The notes below the pieces were generated by a model. It ran no database searches and was not told where the DNA came from. It was given only the letters and a program-made list of their open reading frames with translations. From Mycoplana dimorpha (GTDB lineage Bacteria; Pseudomonadota; Alphaproteobacteria; Rhizobiales; Rhizobiaceae): 64,000 bases of DNA. The position numbers were made by a program, and so were the translations under genes. Where the stretch lies: contig NZ_PZZZ01000010.1 of NCBI RefSeq assembly GCF_003046475.1, positions 62,001-126,000 of the forward strand, read 5' to 3'. Of this stretch, positions 10,069-19,226 are shown piece after piece; position 1 is the first letter of the stretch, and each line of letters starts with the position of its first letter.

Positions 10069-10755
10069 ATGACTGCGCGCGTGGCTTTGCAGCTTTCCGG
10101 CGTCGAGCGCCATTACGGCCAGGGCGAAACGCTGCTGGCGATCCTCAAGGGCGCCGACTTCACCCTTCGAAGCGGTGAGATCGTGGCCCTTGTCGCGCCG
10201 TCCGGGACCGGCAAGTCGACGCTGCTGCATGTCGCCGGCCTGCTGGAGCGGCCGGACGCCGGCGAAGTGGTCATCAACGGGCAGTCCTGCGCGCACCTGA
10301 ACGACGAGCAGCGAACCGCCATTCGCCGCAACGAGATCGGCTTCGTCTATCAGTTCCACCATCTCCTGCCGGAGTTCTCGGCGCTCGAGAACATCATGAT
10401 GCCGCAGTTGATCGCCGGCCTGCCGAAGGCGGAGGCCCGCGTCCGGGCGGCGCAACTGCTGGATTACATGCGCATCGGCCCGCGGGCCGAGCATCGGCCG
10501 TCGGAGCTTTCCGGCGGCGAGCAGCAGCGCGTCGCCATTGCCCGCGCCGTCGCCAACGCGCCCCTGGTTCTTCTTGCCGACGAGCCGACCGGCAACCTCG
10601 ACCCGGAGACGGCGGGCTATGTGTTCGAGGCGCTGCAGGCGCTGGTGCGCCAGTCCGGACTCGCAGCCCTGATCGCCACCCACAATCACGATCTCGCCGC
10701 GCTGATGGATCGCCGTGTGACGATCGAGGACGGAAAGGTGCGCGAACTCGGCTGA
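10069..10755 (+). CDS. lolD: lipoprotein-releasing system ATP-binding protein LolD
   Basis: 228-residue ABC ATPase powering lipoprotein release. Walker [10 protein letters not shown] is at about residues 43-51, the signature LSGGEQQR at 147-154, Walker B VLLADEP at 167-173, and a switch histidine in [22 protein letters not shown] is typical of the LolD/MacB family. Spacing of 10 bases after the permease indicates co-translation. Downstream it converges with the FG-GAP-like gene. Confidence 0.94.
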   Translation: MTARVALQLSGVERHYGQGETLLAILKGADFTLRSGEIVALVAPSGTGKSTLLHVAGLLERPDAGEVVINGQSCAHLNDEQRTAIRRNEIGFVYQFHHLLPEFSALENIMMPQLIAGLPKAEARVRAAQLLDYMRIGPRAEHRPSELSGGEQQRVAIARAVANAPLVLLADEPTGNLDPETAGYVFEALQALVRQSGLAALIATHNHDLAALMDRRVTIEDGKVRELG

Positions 10756-10818
10756 GCGTGATCAGATACTTTGCACTGGGCGGCCGATCGTGCGCCTGGG
10801 TCGGCGCCTATGACAACG

Positions 10819-11397
10819 TCACCGTGATGCAAGGCCGCACGCCTTTCGGCCGATTTCATCGTCCCACCCCTCGAATGCAATCTGCACCGCCGGCACCGCG
10901 ATCGGCTTGCCATTCGCCATGCCCTTGCCGGTGAGAACGTTGAGGTCGCAATCGGTGCTGTTGCCGGGGGCGAGCGTGTCGCGGGACGCATAGCGGTAGC
11001 CGGCGACGACGAACTGCGCATTGCGCCAGGCGAGGGTGAGGTTCTGGCTCCAGCGATCCCGTCCCACGGCACTGTTCTGCGAGGTCAACTGGATGGATCC
11101 GTTCGGCAAGGCCGCGACAGCCGGTTCCTGGCCGAACATGGCGAGGCTCCCCCACAATTTGTTCGGGGCCGCAACCTTCGGCTTCAGGCGCGATTCGTTC
11201 GGGTCGGCGAGATAGATATAGACGCCGTTATCTTCATCCTCGCCTTCGCCCGGCGCGGCGATCACCACAAGATCCGTTCTGCCGTCCCTGTTCCAGTCTC
11301 CGGTCGCAGCGGCGACGATCCGATCGGCAGGGAAATCCATCGCCATCGCGCCCGAGGGCAGCATCGTGGCGATCGAAAAGAGCAGCGCAGCCTTCAT
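10819..11397 (-). CDS. secreted FG-GAP/VCBS-like repeat protein of unknown function
   Basis: 192-residue protein starting with a probable Sec signal peptide (MKAALLFSIATMLPSGAMA, cleavage about residue 19). The mature part contains GDWNRDGRTDLVVIA, a calcium-binding-like FG-GAP/VCBS blade motif, followed by VYIYLADP and beta-rich sequence, and two cysteines near the C-terminus. I chose the ATG at 11397 because it gives a signal peptide and has AGGAACCC upstream; a longer frame to 11784 runs through unlikely sequence and the SOS promoter. Probably periplasmic. A role cannot be assigned. It is convergent with lolD and divergent from the SOS-controlled small ORF. Confidence 0.7.
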   Translation of the reverse strand: MKAALLFSIATMLPSGAMAMDFPADRIVAAATGDWNRDGRTDLVVIAAPGEGEDEDNGVYIYLADPNESRLKPKVAAPNKLWGSLAMFGQEPAVAALPNGSIQLTSQNSAVGRDRWSQNLTLAWRNAQFVVAGYRYASRDTLAPGNSTDCDLNVLTGKGMANGKPIAVPAVQIAFEGWDDEIGRKACGLASR

Positions 11398-11497
11398 GGG
11401 ACGGGTTCCTGCTGTAAGGTTGCGTGAGGATAGGCAATTCGCCCAAGGTGGTCCAGAGCACCGTCGCGGCCCCCTGGGCGCCAAGGGTAGAACCATG

Positions 11498-11528
11498 CTT
11501 GACGAGAGAACAAAAATAGAACAAAATA
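11498..11528 (+). promoter_or_regulatory. LexA-regulated (SOS) promoter of the 28-residue peptide
   Basis: A perfect alphaproteobacterial SOS box, GAAC-N7-GAAC, occupies 11508-11522. It lies just downstream of a consensus -35 CTTGAC (11498-11503) and overlaps the expected -10 region (AAAATA or similar at 11522-11528), so bound LexA should block RNA polymerase. The box is the reverse complement of the GTTC-N7-GTTC form described for rhizobial LexA. The transcript would start about 20 bases before the ribosome site of the small ORF. Confidence 0.75.
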
Positions 11529-11554
11529 AAAACATAACCGGAAAGGAGCCCACA

Positions 11555-11641
11555 ATGACTGAATTCATGCGTGATCTTGCTGCTTTTGCCTCCATCACGA
11601 TGTTCGTTGCCAGCCTTTCGGTGCTCGCTCTCGGCATGTAG
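11555..11641 (+). CDS. SOS-controlled 28-residue membrane peptide (SidA-like candidate)
   Basis: Encodes a 28-residue peptide: a short polar N-terminus (MTEFMRD) followed by one hydrophobic helix (residues about 8-28, LAAFASITMFVASLSVLALG), so it should sit in the inner membrane. A strong ribosome site AAAGGAG lies 6 bases before the ATG and a perfect LexA box lies 33 bases upstream. Known: Caulobacter SidA is a 29-residue, SOS-induced inner-membrane peptide that inhibits division through FtsW/FtsN. Size, topology and control match; sequence homology is not established. It could also be a leader for dnaE, whose ATG is 132 bases downstream with no strong terminator between. Confidence 0.72.
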   Translation: MTEFMRDLAAFASITMFVASLSVLALGM

Positions 11642-11773
11642 CTGGCAGGTGCCACACGGCCGCCCCGAGTAGTGTCAGCCGGCGGGGATAACGGTGACGC
11701 GGCGCACGTCCGGCTGGACTTTCGGCCGAAGAATCCGCTTATCCTTTCCGCTCCTGAAGCGAGGTGGCGAGAC

Positions 11774-14700
11774 ATGGCGGACACGGCAGTGGCGACGGCG
11801 AACGGGGGATCGGAGAAGGACGTCGGGTTCGTGCACCTGCGCGTCCATTCGGCCTATTCGCTGCTCGAAGGTGCGCTGCCGATCAAGAAGATTCTCGGCA
11901 AGGCCGTTTCCGACAGCCAGCCGGCGATCGCCATCACGGATACGAACAACCTCTTCGCGGCGCTCGAATTCTCCCAGAAGGCGGTCGGAGAGGGCATTCA
12001 GCCGCTGATCGGCTGCCAGCTTTCGATCGACATGGAGGACGAGGGCGAGGGGGAGCGTCGCACGGCTTCCCAGGTGCCGGCCAAGCGGCCCTCGATCGTG
12101 CTGCTCGCCGCGACGGATGCTGGCTATGTGCGCCTCGTGGACCTGGTCAGCCGTGCCTATCTGGAGGGCGAGGGAAGCGGGCACTCCGTCCATGTGCTGC
12201 GCTCGTGGCTCGAGGAGGGCACCGACGGCCTGATTGCGCTGACGGGAGCTTCGACCGGTCCCGTCGACATGGCCGTCGCCGCCGGGCAGCAGGCGGTGGC
12301 CGAGGCCCGACTTCTGGACCTGAAGCGGCTGTTCGGTGACCGCCTCTATCTCGAACTGCAGCGCCACGCCAAATACGACCGCCGGCACGAGCGGCGGATG
12401 GTGGACCTCGCCTATGCCCACGATGTGCCGCTCGTTGCAACGAACGAGCCCTTTTTCCCGGCGCCGGACGACTACGAGGCCCATGATGCGCTGATGGCGG
12501 TGGCGCACAACGCCATGGTGTCGGACGACAGCCGCTTCCGCCTGACGCCGGACCATTATCTGAAGAGCCGTGCGGCCATGCTGGCGCTGTTTGCCGACTT
12601 GCCTGAAGCGCTCGACAATACGGTGGAGATTGCCCGGCGCTGCTCCTTCGTGTTGAAGACGCGCGCGCCGATCCTGCCGCGCTTCACCGGCGCGACCGCT
12701 GATCCTGAGGAAGCAGAAAGGGCTGAGGCCGGCGAGCTCCGTCGCCAGGCCGTGGAGGGGCTGGAGCGGCGGATGGCCTTGCTCGGACTATCGCCGGGCT
12801 ACAGCGAGCAGGATTATCGCGAGCGGCTGGACTTCGAGCTCGGCGTCATCGAGCGGATGAAGTTCCCGGGCTACTTCCTGATCGTTGCCGACTTCATCAA
12901 GTGGGCCAAGCAGCAGGACATTCCGGTCGGCCCGGGCCGCGGCTCCGGGGCGGGTTCGCTTGTTGCCTATGCACTGACGATCACCGACGTGGATCCCTTG
13001 CGCTTTTCGCTGCTGTTCGAGCGCTTTCTCAATCCGGAACGCGTCTCGATGCCGGACTTCGACATCGACTTCTGCCAGGACCGCCGCGAGGAGGTGATCC
13101 GTTACGTGCAGCGCAAGTACGGGCGCGAGCAGGTAGCGCAGATCATCACCTTTGGATCGTTGCAGGCCCGCGCGGCGCTCCGCGACGTCGGCCGCGTCCT
13201 GGAAATGCCCTATGGCCAGGTCGACAAGATCTGCAAGCTCGTGCCGAACAACCCCGCCAACCCGACGCCGCTGTCGAAGGCGATCGAGGAGGAGCCGAAG
13301 CTGCGCGAGGAGGCGGAAAACGAGCCCGTCGTTGCCCGCCTCCTCGATATCGCCCAGAAGATCGAGGGGCTTTATCGCCATGCCTCGACGCACGCCGCCG
13401 GCATCGTCATCGGTGATCGGCCGCTGTCGAAGCTGGTGCCGATGTACCGCGATCCGCGCTCCGACATGCCGGTCACCCAATTCAACATGAAGTGGGTGGA
13501 GCAGGCCGGGCTGGTGAAATTCGACTTCCTCGGCCTGAAGACACTGACGGTCCTGAAGACGGCGGTGGATTTCATCCGCAAGCGCGGGATCGAGGTCCAG
13601 CTCGAAAGCCTGCCGCTCGACGACGAATTGACCTATGCGATGCTCTCGCGCGGCGAGACGGTCGGCGTGTTCCAGGTGGAAAGTGCCGGCATGCGCAAGG
13701 CGCTGATCGGCATGCGCCCCGACTGCATCGAGGACATCATCGCGCTGGTCGCCCTCTATCGGCCGGGCCCGATGGAGAACATCCCGGTCTATAACGCCCG
13801 CAAGCACGGCGAGGAGGAGATCGAGTCGATCCATCCGATGATCGACCACCTCCTGAAGGAAACGCAGGGCGTCATCGTCTATCAGGAACAGGTGATGCAG
13901 ATCGCCCAGGTGCTGTCGGGCTATTCGCTCGGCGAAGCGGACCTTTTGCGCCGCGCCATGGGCAAGAAGATCAAGGAGGAGATGGACAAGCAGCGCGCCC
14001 GCTTCGTCGACGGCGCGGTGAAGAACGGCGTCTCCAAGCCGCAGTCGGACCTGATCTTCGACCTGCTCGCCAAGTTTGCCAACTACGGCTTCAACAAGTC
14101 GCACGCGGCGGCCTACGCGATCGTCTCCTACCAGACCGCCTACCTGAAGGCGCATTTCCCGGTCGAGTTCCTCGCCGCGTCGATGACCTACGACATGGCG
14201 AACTCCGACAAGCTGAACGACTTCCGCCAGGATGCCGCCCGCCTCGGCATCACCGTCGTGCCCCCGTCCATTCAGACGTCCTATGCCCATTTCGAGACGG
14301 GCGAGAACCACATCTACTATGCGCTTGCCGCCATCAAGGGCGTCGGTGAGGGAGCGGTGCAGCACATCGTCGAGGTCCGCGGCGACCGGCCGTTCGAGAG
14401 CCTTGAGGATTTCTGCCTGCGTATCGACCCGAAGCAGGTCAATCGCCGGGTTTTCGAAAGCCTGATCTGCGCCGGCGCCTTCGACTGCTTCGGCCACGAC
14501 CGCGCCGCCCTGATCGCCGGCCTCGACCGGCTGCTCGGCTATGCCCAGCGCGCCCAGGAAAACAAGACCAGCGGCCAGAGCGACATGTTCGGGGCAGGGG
14601 CAGCCACCGGGCCGGAGGTGATTTCCTTCCCCTCCTATGCGCCGTGGTTGGCCTCGGAGAAGCTGCACCGCGAGTTCCAGGTGCTCGGCTTCTATCTCTC

Positions 14701-15271
14701 CGCCCACCCGCTCGACACCTACAATGCGATGCTCGCCAAGATGCGCGTGCAGAACTTTGCCGATTTCGCCGTTGCGGTGAAGCAGGGCGCGACCGCCGGG
14801 CGGCTCGCGGGAACCGTGACGTCGAAGCAGGAGCGCAAGACCCGTACCGGCAACAAGATGGGGATCGTCGCGTTCTCGGATGCGTCCGGCCAGTTCGAGG
14901 CGGTGCTGTTTTCAGAAATGCTGCAGCAGTACCGCGACCTGCTGGAACCCGGCAAGTCGCTGGTGATGACGGTGCAGGCCGAGGAGCGGCCGGAGGGGAT
15001 CGGGCTGCGGATCCAGACGTTGCGCTCGCTCGAGGAGGAAGCGCTGCAGCAGCAGAAGGCGCTGCGCGTCTTCGTCCGTGATTCCGGCCCGCTGCGCTCG
15101 ATTGCCGCCCACCTCAACGCCAAGGGCGACGGGCTGGTCTCGTTCATCGTCATCAAGGACAACGGCCAGCGCGAGATCGAGGTGGAACTGAGCGAACGCT
15201 ACCGGATCTCGCCGGAAATCGCTGCCGCCTTGCGCTCGGCTCCGGGCGTGATCGACGTGGAAGTGGTCTGA
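11774..15271 (+). CDS. dnaE: DNA polymerase III subunit alpha
   Basis: 1165-residue replicative polymerase (DnaE1). Domains in order: PHP domain (HLRVHSAYSLLEGALP, residues about 22-37); polymerase palm with GPGRGSGAGSLV near 388-399 and the catalytic aspartates in MPDFDIDF near 426-433; fingers with YNARKHGEEEI and YGFNKSHAAAYA; helix-hairpin-helix; OB fold near 1000 (GRLAGTVTSKQERKTRTG). The length and N-terminus distinguish it from the error-prone DnaE2/ImuC, which is about 1080 residues. The ATG at 11774 follows GAGGTGG; upstream in-frame sequence looks non-coding. It lies directly after an SOS-controlled small ORF. Confidence 0.96.
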   Translation: MADTAVATANGGSEKDVGFVHLRVHSAYSLLEGALPIKKILGKAVSDSQPAIAITDTNNLFAALEFSQKAVGEGIQPLIGCQLSIDMEDEGEGERRTASQVPAKRPSIVLLAATDAGYVRLVDLVSRAYLEGEGSGHSVHVLRSWLEEGTDGLIALTGASTGPVDMAVAAGQQAVAEARLLDLKRLFGDRLYLELQRHAKYDRRHERRMVDLAYAHDVPLVATNEPFFPAPDDYEAHDALMAVAHNAMVSDDSRFRLTPDHYLKSRAAMLALFADLPEALDNTVEIARRCSFVLKTRAPILPRFTGATADPEEAERAEAGELRRQAVEGLERRMALLGLSPGYSEQDYRERLDFELGVIERMKFPGYFLIVADFIKWAKQQDIPVGPGRGSGAGSLVAYALTITDVDPLRFSLLFERFLNPERVSMPDFDIDFCQDRREEVIRYVQRKYGREQVAQIITFGSLQARAALRDVGRVLEMPYGQVDKICKLVPNNPANPTPLSKAIEEEPKLREEAENEPVVARLLDIAQKIEGLYRHASTHAAGIVIGDRPLSKLVPMYRDPRSDMPVTQFNMKWVEQAGLVKFDFLGLKTLTVLKTAVDFIRKRGIEVQLESLPLDDELTYAMLSRGETVGVFQVESAGMRKALIGMRPDCIEDIIALVALYRPGPMENIPVYNARKHGEEEIESIHPMIDHLLKETQGVIVYQEQVMQIAQVLSGYSLGEADLLRRAMGKKIKEEMDKQRARFVDGAVKNGVSKPQSDLIFDLLAKFANYGFNKSHAAAYAIVSYQTAYLKAHFPVEFLAASMTYDMANSDKLNDFRQDAARLGITVVPPSIQTSYAHFETGENHIYYALAAIKGVGEGAVQHIVEVRGDRPFESLEDFCLRIDPKQVNRRVFESLICAGAFDCFGHDRAALIAGLDRLLGYAQRAQENKTSGQSDMFGAGAATGPEVISFPSYAPWLASEKLHREFQVLGFYLSAHPLDTYNAMLAKMRVQNFADFAVAVKQGATAGRLAGTVTSKQERKTRTGNKMGIVAFSDASGQFEAVLFSEMLQQYRDLLEPGKSLVMTVQAEERPEGIGLRIQTLRSLEEEALQQQKALRVFVRDSGPLRSIAAHLNAKGDGLVSFIVIKDNGQREIEVELSERYRISPEIAAALRSAPGVIDVEVV

Positions 15272-15642
15272 TGAACGTGGCGCGGACGCCTCGCGGCCGG
15301 ACGGTTCCGCGAGGCGCGCAACTGCAGCCCGACCAAGGCGGATCTGGTAAATGCGGATGGCGCAGTACGCGCATAGCGCTTCAACGCGACTTTCGCCGCT
15401 TATCTTAACCCTCTCCTTTCCTCTTCTCCTTGGGCGGAGAAAAGGCACGGGGAGCGCCAAGAGTACAGTATGATCCGGGGGGGGGGCTTCGTGCGCTTGG
15501 GAGGGGCGGATGAAGGGGTAGGAAAGGGTGGCCTAAACCGGGAGCCGCGCGCCATTTGCTAGAATGTCTAGCGATGTCTCTCGAAGCCGCTATTCGGTCT
15601 CGGGAGACATGCAGGACTGCCTGCGGCCGGAGGCGGGGCCTC
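15272..15642. other. 371-base intergenic region between dnaE and psuG, repeat-like
   Basis: No gene is visible. It contains the post-dnaE hairpin, a pyrimidine-rich block (CCCTCTCC... near 15409-15430) facing purine-rich blocks (GGAGGGGCGG, GGAAAGGG near 15500-15530), a run of ten G at 15477-15486, and a perfect 6-3-6 inverted repeat GCTAGA-ATG-TCTAGC at 15558-15572. The CCCTCTCC/GGAGAGGG pattern resembles a decayed copy of the palindromic intergenic repeats common in rhizobia, but I cannot confirm this without other copies. Confidence 0.4.
15288..15315 (+). terminator. stem-loop after dnaE
   Basis: Perfect 9-bp inverted repeat GCCTCGCGG/CCGCGAGGC with a 10-base loop, 17 bases after the dnaE stop. 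No T-run follows, so it may be a weak or factor-assisted terminator, or a 3'-end stabilising hairpin. Confidence 0.4.
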
Positions 15643-16569
15643 TCACACGGCCATCGCCACTGCGATCTCCGCTGCCAGCCGGGCATTGTTCTCGACGAGG
15701 GCGATGTTTGTCGCAAGGCTGCGTCCGTCGGTCAGCCGGAATATCGTATTCAGCAGATAAGGGGTCACCTCCTTGCCGGTGATCTCGTCGCGCTCGGCAT
15801 TGTCCAGCGCGCGTTCGATGTAGATTTCCATCTCGCGGCGGGGAATTTCGTTTTCTGCCGGAACCGGATTGGCGACGAGCATGCCGCCGTCGATCCCGAG
15901 CCGTTCGCGCACGGCCTGGAAGTTGGCGATGGCCGCCGGGCTGTTCAGCATCAGCGGGCTCGGCAGGCCCGAATCGCGCGACCAGAAGGCTGGGAAGTTC
16001 GGGCTGTCATAGGTGACGACGGGAACGCCGCGCGTCTCCAGCACTTCAAGCGTCTTCGGAATGTCGAGGATCGCCTTGGCGCCGGCACAGACCACGATGA
16101 CGGCGGTACGCGCCAGTTCCTCGAGGTCGGCGGAAATGTCGAATGTTTCCTCGGCCTTGCGGTGGACACCGCCGATGCCGCCTGTAGCGAACACGCGAAT
16201 GCCGGCCAGGGCGGCGCCGATCATCGTTGCCGCAACCGTGGTCGCGCCCGTCCGGCGCTCGGCGATTGCGAAGGCCAGATCGGCGCGCGATACTTTCATC
16301 GCCCCTTCCGTCTGGGCGAGCGCTTCCAGTTCGGCATCGTCAAGACCGATATGCAGCACGCCGTCGATCACCGCGATCGTTGCCGGCACCGCGCCTTCCT
16401 CGCGGATGATCCGCTCGACGCTGCGCGCCATCTCCAGATTGCCGGGATAAGGCATTCCGTGGGTGATGATGGTGGATTCGAGTGCGACGAGCGGGGCGCC
16501 GCGCGCCTTTGCTGCCGTAACCTCGTCGGAATAGGCGATGGGCAGGAGCGGGGAGGCGGATCTCGTCAT
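15643..16569 (-). CDS. psuG: pseudouridine-5'-phosphate glycosidase
   Basis: 308-residue enzyme that cleaves the C-C bond of pseudouridine 5'-phosphate to uracil and ribose 5-phosphate. Family landmarks: [16 protein letters not shown] near the N-terminus, [39 protein letters not shown] and SPAAIANF. Length matches PsuG (about 305). The ATG at 16569 has GAGGA upstream; a longer frame runs back to 16662 into the intergenic gap. Just downstream of psuK in the same orientation (64 bases), so the two form a catabolic operon. Confidence 0.95.
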   Translation of the reverse strand: MTRSASPLLPIAYSDEVTAAKARGAPLVALESTIITHGMPYPGNLEMARSVERIIREEGAVPATIAVIDGVLHIGLDDAELEALAQTEGAMKVSRADLAFAIAERRTGATTVAATMIGAALAGIRVFATGGIGGVHRKAEETFDISADLEELARTAVIVVCAGAKAILDIPKTLEVLETRGVPVVTYDSPNFPAFWSRDSGLPSPLMLNSPAAIANFQAVRERLGIDGGMLVANPVPAENEIPRREMEIYIERALDNAERDEITGKEVTPYLLNTIFRLTDGRSLATNIALVENNARLAAEIAVAMAV

Positions 16570-16633
16570 CGTCGGGTCCTCGGATTTGTTTGCTTTTAGG
16601 ATGGGCCGTGCTTCGACGTCCGTCAAATCGGCC

Positions 16634-17581
16634 TCATGCCAGCATTTCTGCTTTAGGCACAAGAGCCATGACGCGCGCCAGAAGCGCCGGCTCCAACTCT
16701 TCTGCCACCGCCAACGGCGATCGCACCGCGATGAGGGCGGCAGCTACGCCCTGACGAAGTGCCGTCGCGAGCGTCTGGCCGTCCAGGCGGGCCGAGATGA
16801 AGCCGGACGCCAGCGCGTCGCCGGCCCCGGTCACGTCGCCAAGCACCTCGAGCCGCGGCGGCGCCAGCATGGCAGCGCCGGTCGCGTCGAAGGCTATCGC
16901 CGCCTCACCCCCGCGCGTCACGACCGCCGAGGCAAGGCCGGCGCGACGCAACAGGTCCGGCCATTGCCGCGGGTCGTCGGGCCGCGCCTGCGTCAGCACC
17001 CTCGCCTCCGCCTCGTTCATGAACAGGCAGGCGAGCGAGGGCAGGGCATCTTCGAAGCGTGTCACCTTGGCGGGCGAAATCGCGATCCCCGAAAGCGGCT
17101 TCCCGGCCGCGCGGGCGGCATCGGCGATCGCGGTAACCGTTTCGGCCGGCAGGTTCGCGTCGGTCAGGAGCGCATCGGCGCGAGCAATGGCGTCGCGGAC
17201 GGCCCGCTGCTGCAGGCGGCGGGGCGAAAACAGCCGGTACAGCTCCATGTCGGCAAGCGCGATCACCAGGTTTCCGTCGCCTTCGATGATCGCCGTGTAG
17301 CTCGGCGTCGTCCGGTCGAGGAAGATGAAGGGCGTGTCCTCGATCCCGGCGGCTTCGGCCGCAGCCGCGACGATCTCGCCGTCGCTGTCGCCACCGCGTG
17401 GGGCGATGAGACGCACCGAATAGCCGAGCCGGGCGAGATTGCGGGCCGCGTTGAAGGCGCCGCCGCCGGCCTCGACGAACCAGGTGCCGGGATTGCTGGC
17501 GCCGGGCGCGGTCTCGCCATGGATGCGGCCGCGGCGGTCGACATGGGCGCCCCCGAGCACGAGGATGCTGCTGGCGGTCAT
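16634..17581 (-). CDS. psuK: PfkB-family pseudouridine kinase
   Basis: 315-residue ribokinase/PfkB-fold sugar kinase, assigned to pseudouridine because psuG follows it. Visible family features: N-terminal glycine motif ([11 protein letters not shown]), [15 protein letters not shown], and the C-terminal anion-hole/catalytic motif [13 protein letters not shown] with its base aspartate. In this pathway the kinase makes pseudouridine 5'-phosphate, which PsuG cleaves. It diverges from recA, with about 230 bases between. Substrate assignment rests on context. Confidence 0.9.
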   Translation of the reverse strand: MTASSILVLGGAHVDRRGRIHGETAPGASNPGTWFVEAGGGAFNAARNLARLGYSVRLIAPRGGDSDGEIVAAAAEAAGIEDTPFIFLDRTTPSYTAIIEGDGNLVIALADMELYRLFSPRRLQQRAVRDAIARADALLTDANLPAETVTAIADAARAAGKPLSGIAISPAKVTRFEDALPSLACLFMNEAEARVLTQARPDDPRQWPDLLRRAGLASAVVTRGGEAAIAFDATGAAMLAPPRLEVLGDVTGAGDALASGFISARLDGQTLATALRQGVAAALIAVRSPLAVAEELEPALLARVMALVPKAEMLA

Positions 17582-17727
17582 CTACTATCCTTCCCGATCA
17601 TCCGATTCGTGCCGTCTTTCCGCTCGCGCCGCTCGGCGCCGGGATGTTACAATGCTTGGGCAAACGAGAGAAACGAAAGCAGAACGCGGCCGCGAAAATC
17701 GAAATCGATCAATTGCATGGTGTGCTG

Positions 17728-17756
17728 TTGCCAAATGAGAACAAAAAGGGTACAAA
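17728..17756 (+). promoter_or_regulatory. recA promoter with LexA box
   Basis: TTGCCA (17728-17733), a 17-base spacer, and TACAAA (17751-17756) form a reasonable promoter. GAAC-N7-GTAC at 17739-17753 differs at one position from the rhizobial SOS consensus GAAC-N7-GAAC and overlaps the spacer and -10, so LexA would block transcription. The predicted start is about 50 bases before the recA ATG. Confidence 0.65.
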
Positions 17757-17812
17757 ACTTCCATCGGCGGCTTCATTGCCTGTCTGGCACCAATAACCTA
17801 AAGGTGGAGCAA

Positions 17813-18898
<1,086 letters not shown>

Positions 18899-19226
18899 GC
18901 GCTGCTGCGCTACGATGACCGGGACGACGAACCGGCCCTCGCCTTGCGGGGCCGGTTTTCCTGTCTGGACAGGGGAAGGGGCGGACGATAAAAGCCTTCA
19001 GTTTTCGGATAATCCCGGGGCGGTCGGCGGATGGTGCTGCAGGCTGCCCAAGGCCGCGCGAGGACGAAGTGGACCTGGCCCGCATCCGCACCGGGCACGC
19101 AACGTCCGTTCGCCGGACGGCCGTTCGGAACAGGCTTGCTCCGTGCGCCCTCCTCCGCGCCGGTGCGGTTGAGAATTGATGAGGCAGGGGCGTGGCCCCG
19201 GAGCCCTAAGGAATGAAGGACCCAAT
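18899..19226. other. 328-base intergenic region between recA and alaS
   Basis: Holds the recA terminator and the presumed alaS leader. The segment around 19105-19135 has nested GC-rich inverted sequence (CCGTTCG...CGGACGG...CCGTTCGG). I see no convincing promoter hexamers or gene; short open frames have no ribosome sites. Confidence 0.5.
18930..18960 (+). terminator. intrinsic terminator of recA
   Basis: Nine-bp stem AACCGGCCC/GGGCCGGTT with a 10-base loop, running into TTTTC, 31 bases after the recA stop. Confidence 0.8.

Noticed and set aside
11398-11784. N-terminal extension of the FG-GAP-like gene
   Set aside because: Would remove the signal peptide from the N-terminus and lies antisense to the SOS promoter and the small ORF.
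16538-17812. Upstream in-frame extension of recA
   Set aside because: It runs antisense through psuK and psuG and across the recA promoter and SOS box; the RecA family start is the ATG at 17813.
19105-19135. GTTC-spaced sequence upstream of alaS as a LexA box
   Set aside because: The spacing between GTTC half-sites is 11 bases, not 7, and the nested GGAC/GTTC repeats look like ordinary GC-rich sequence.
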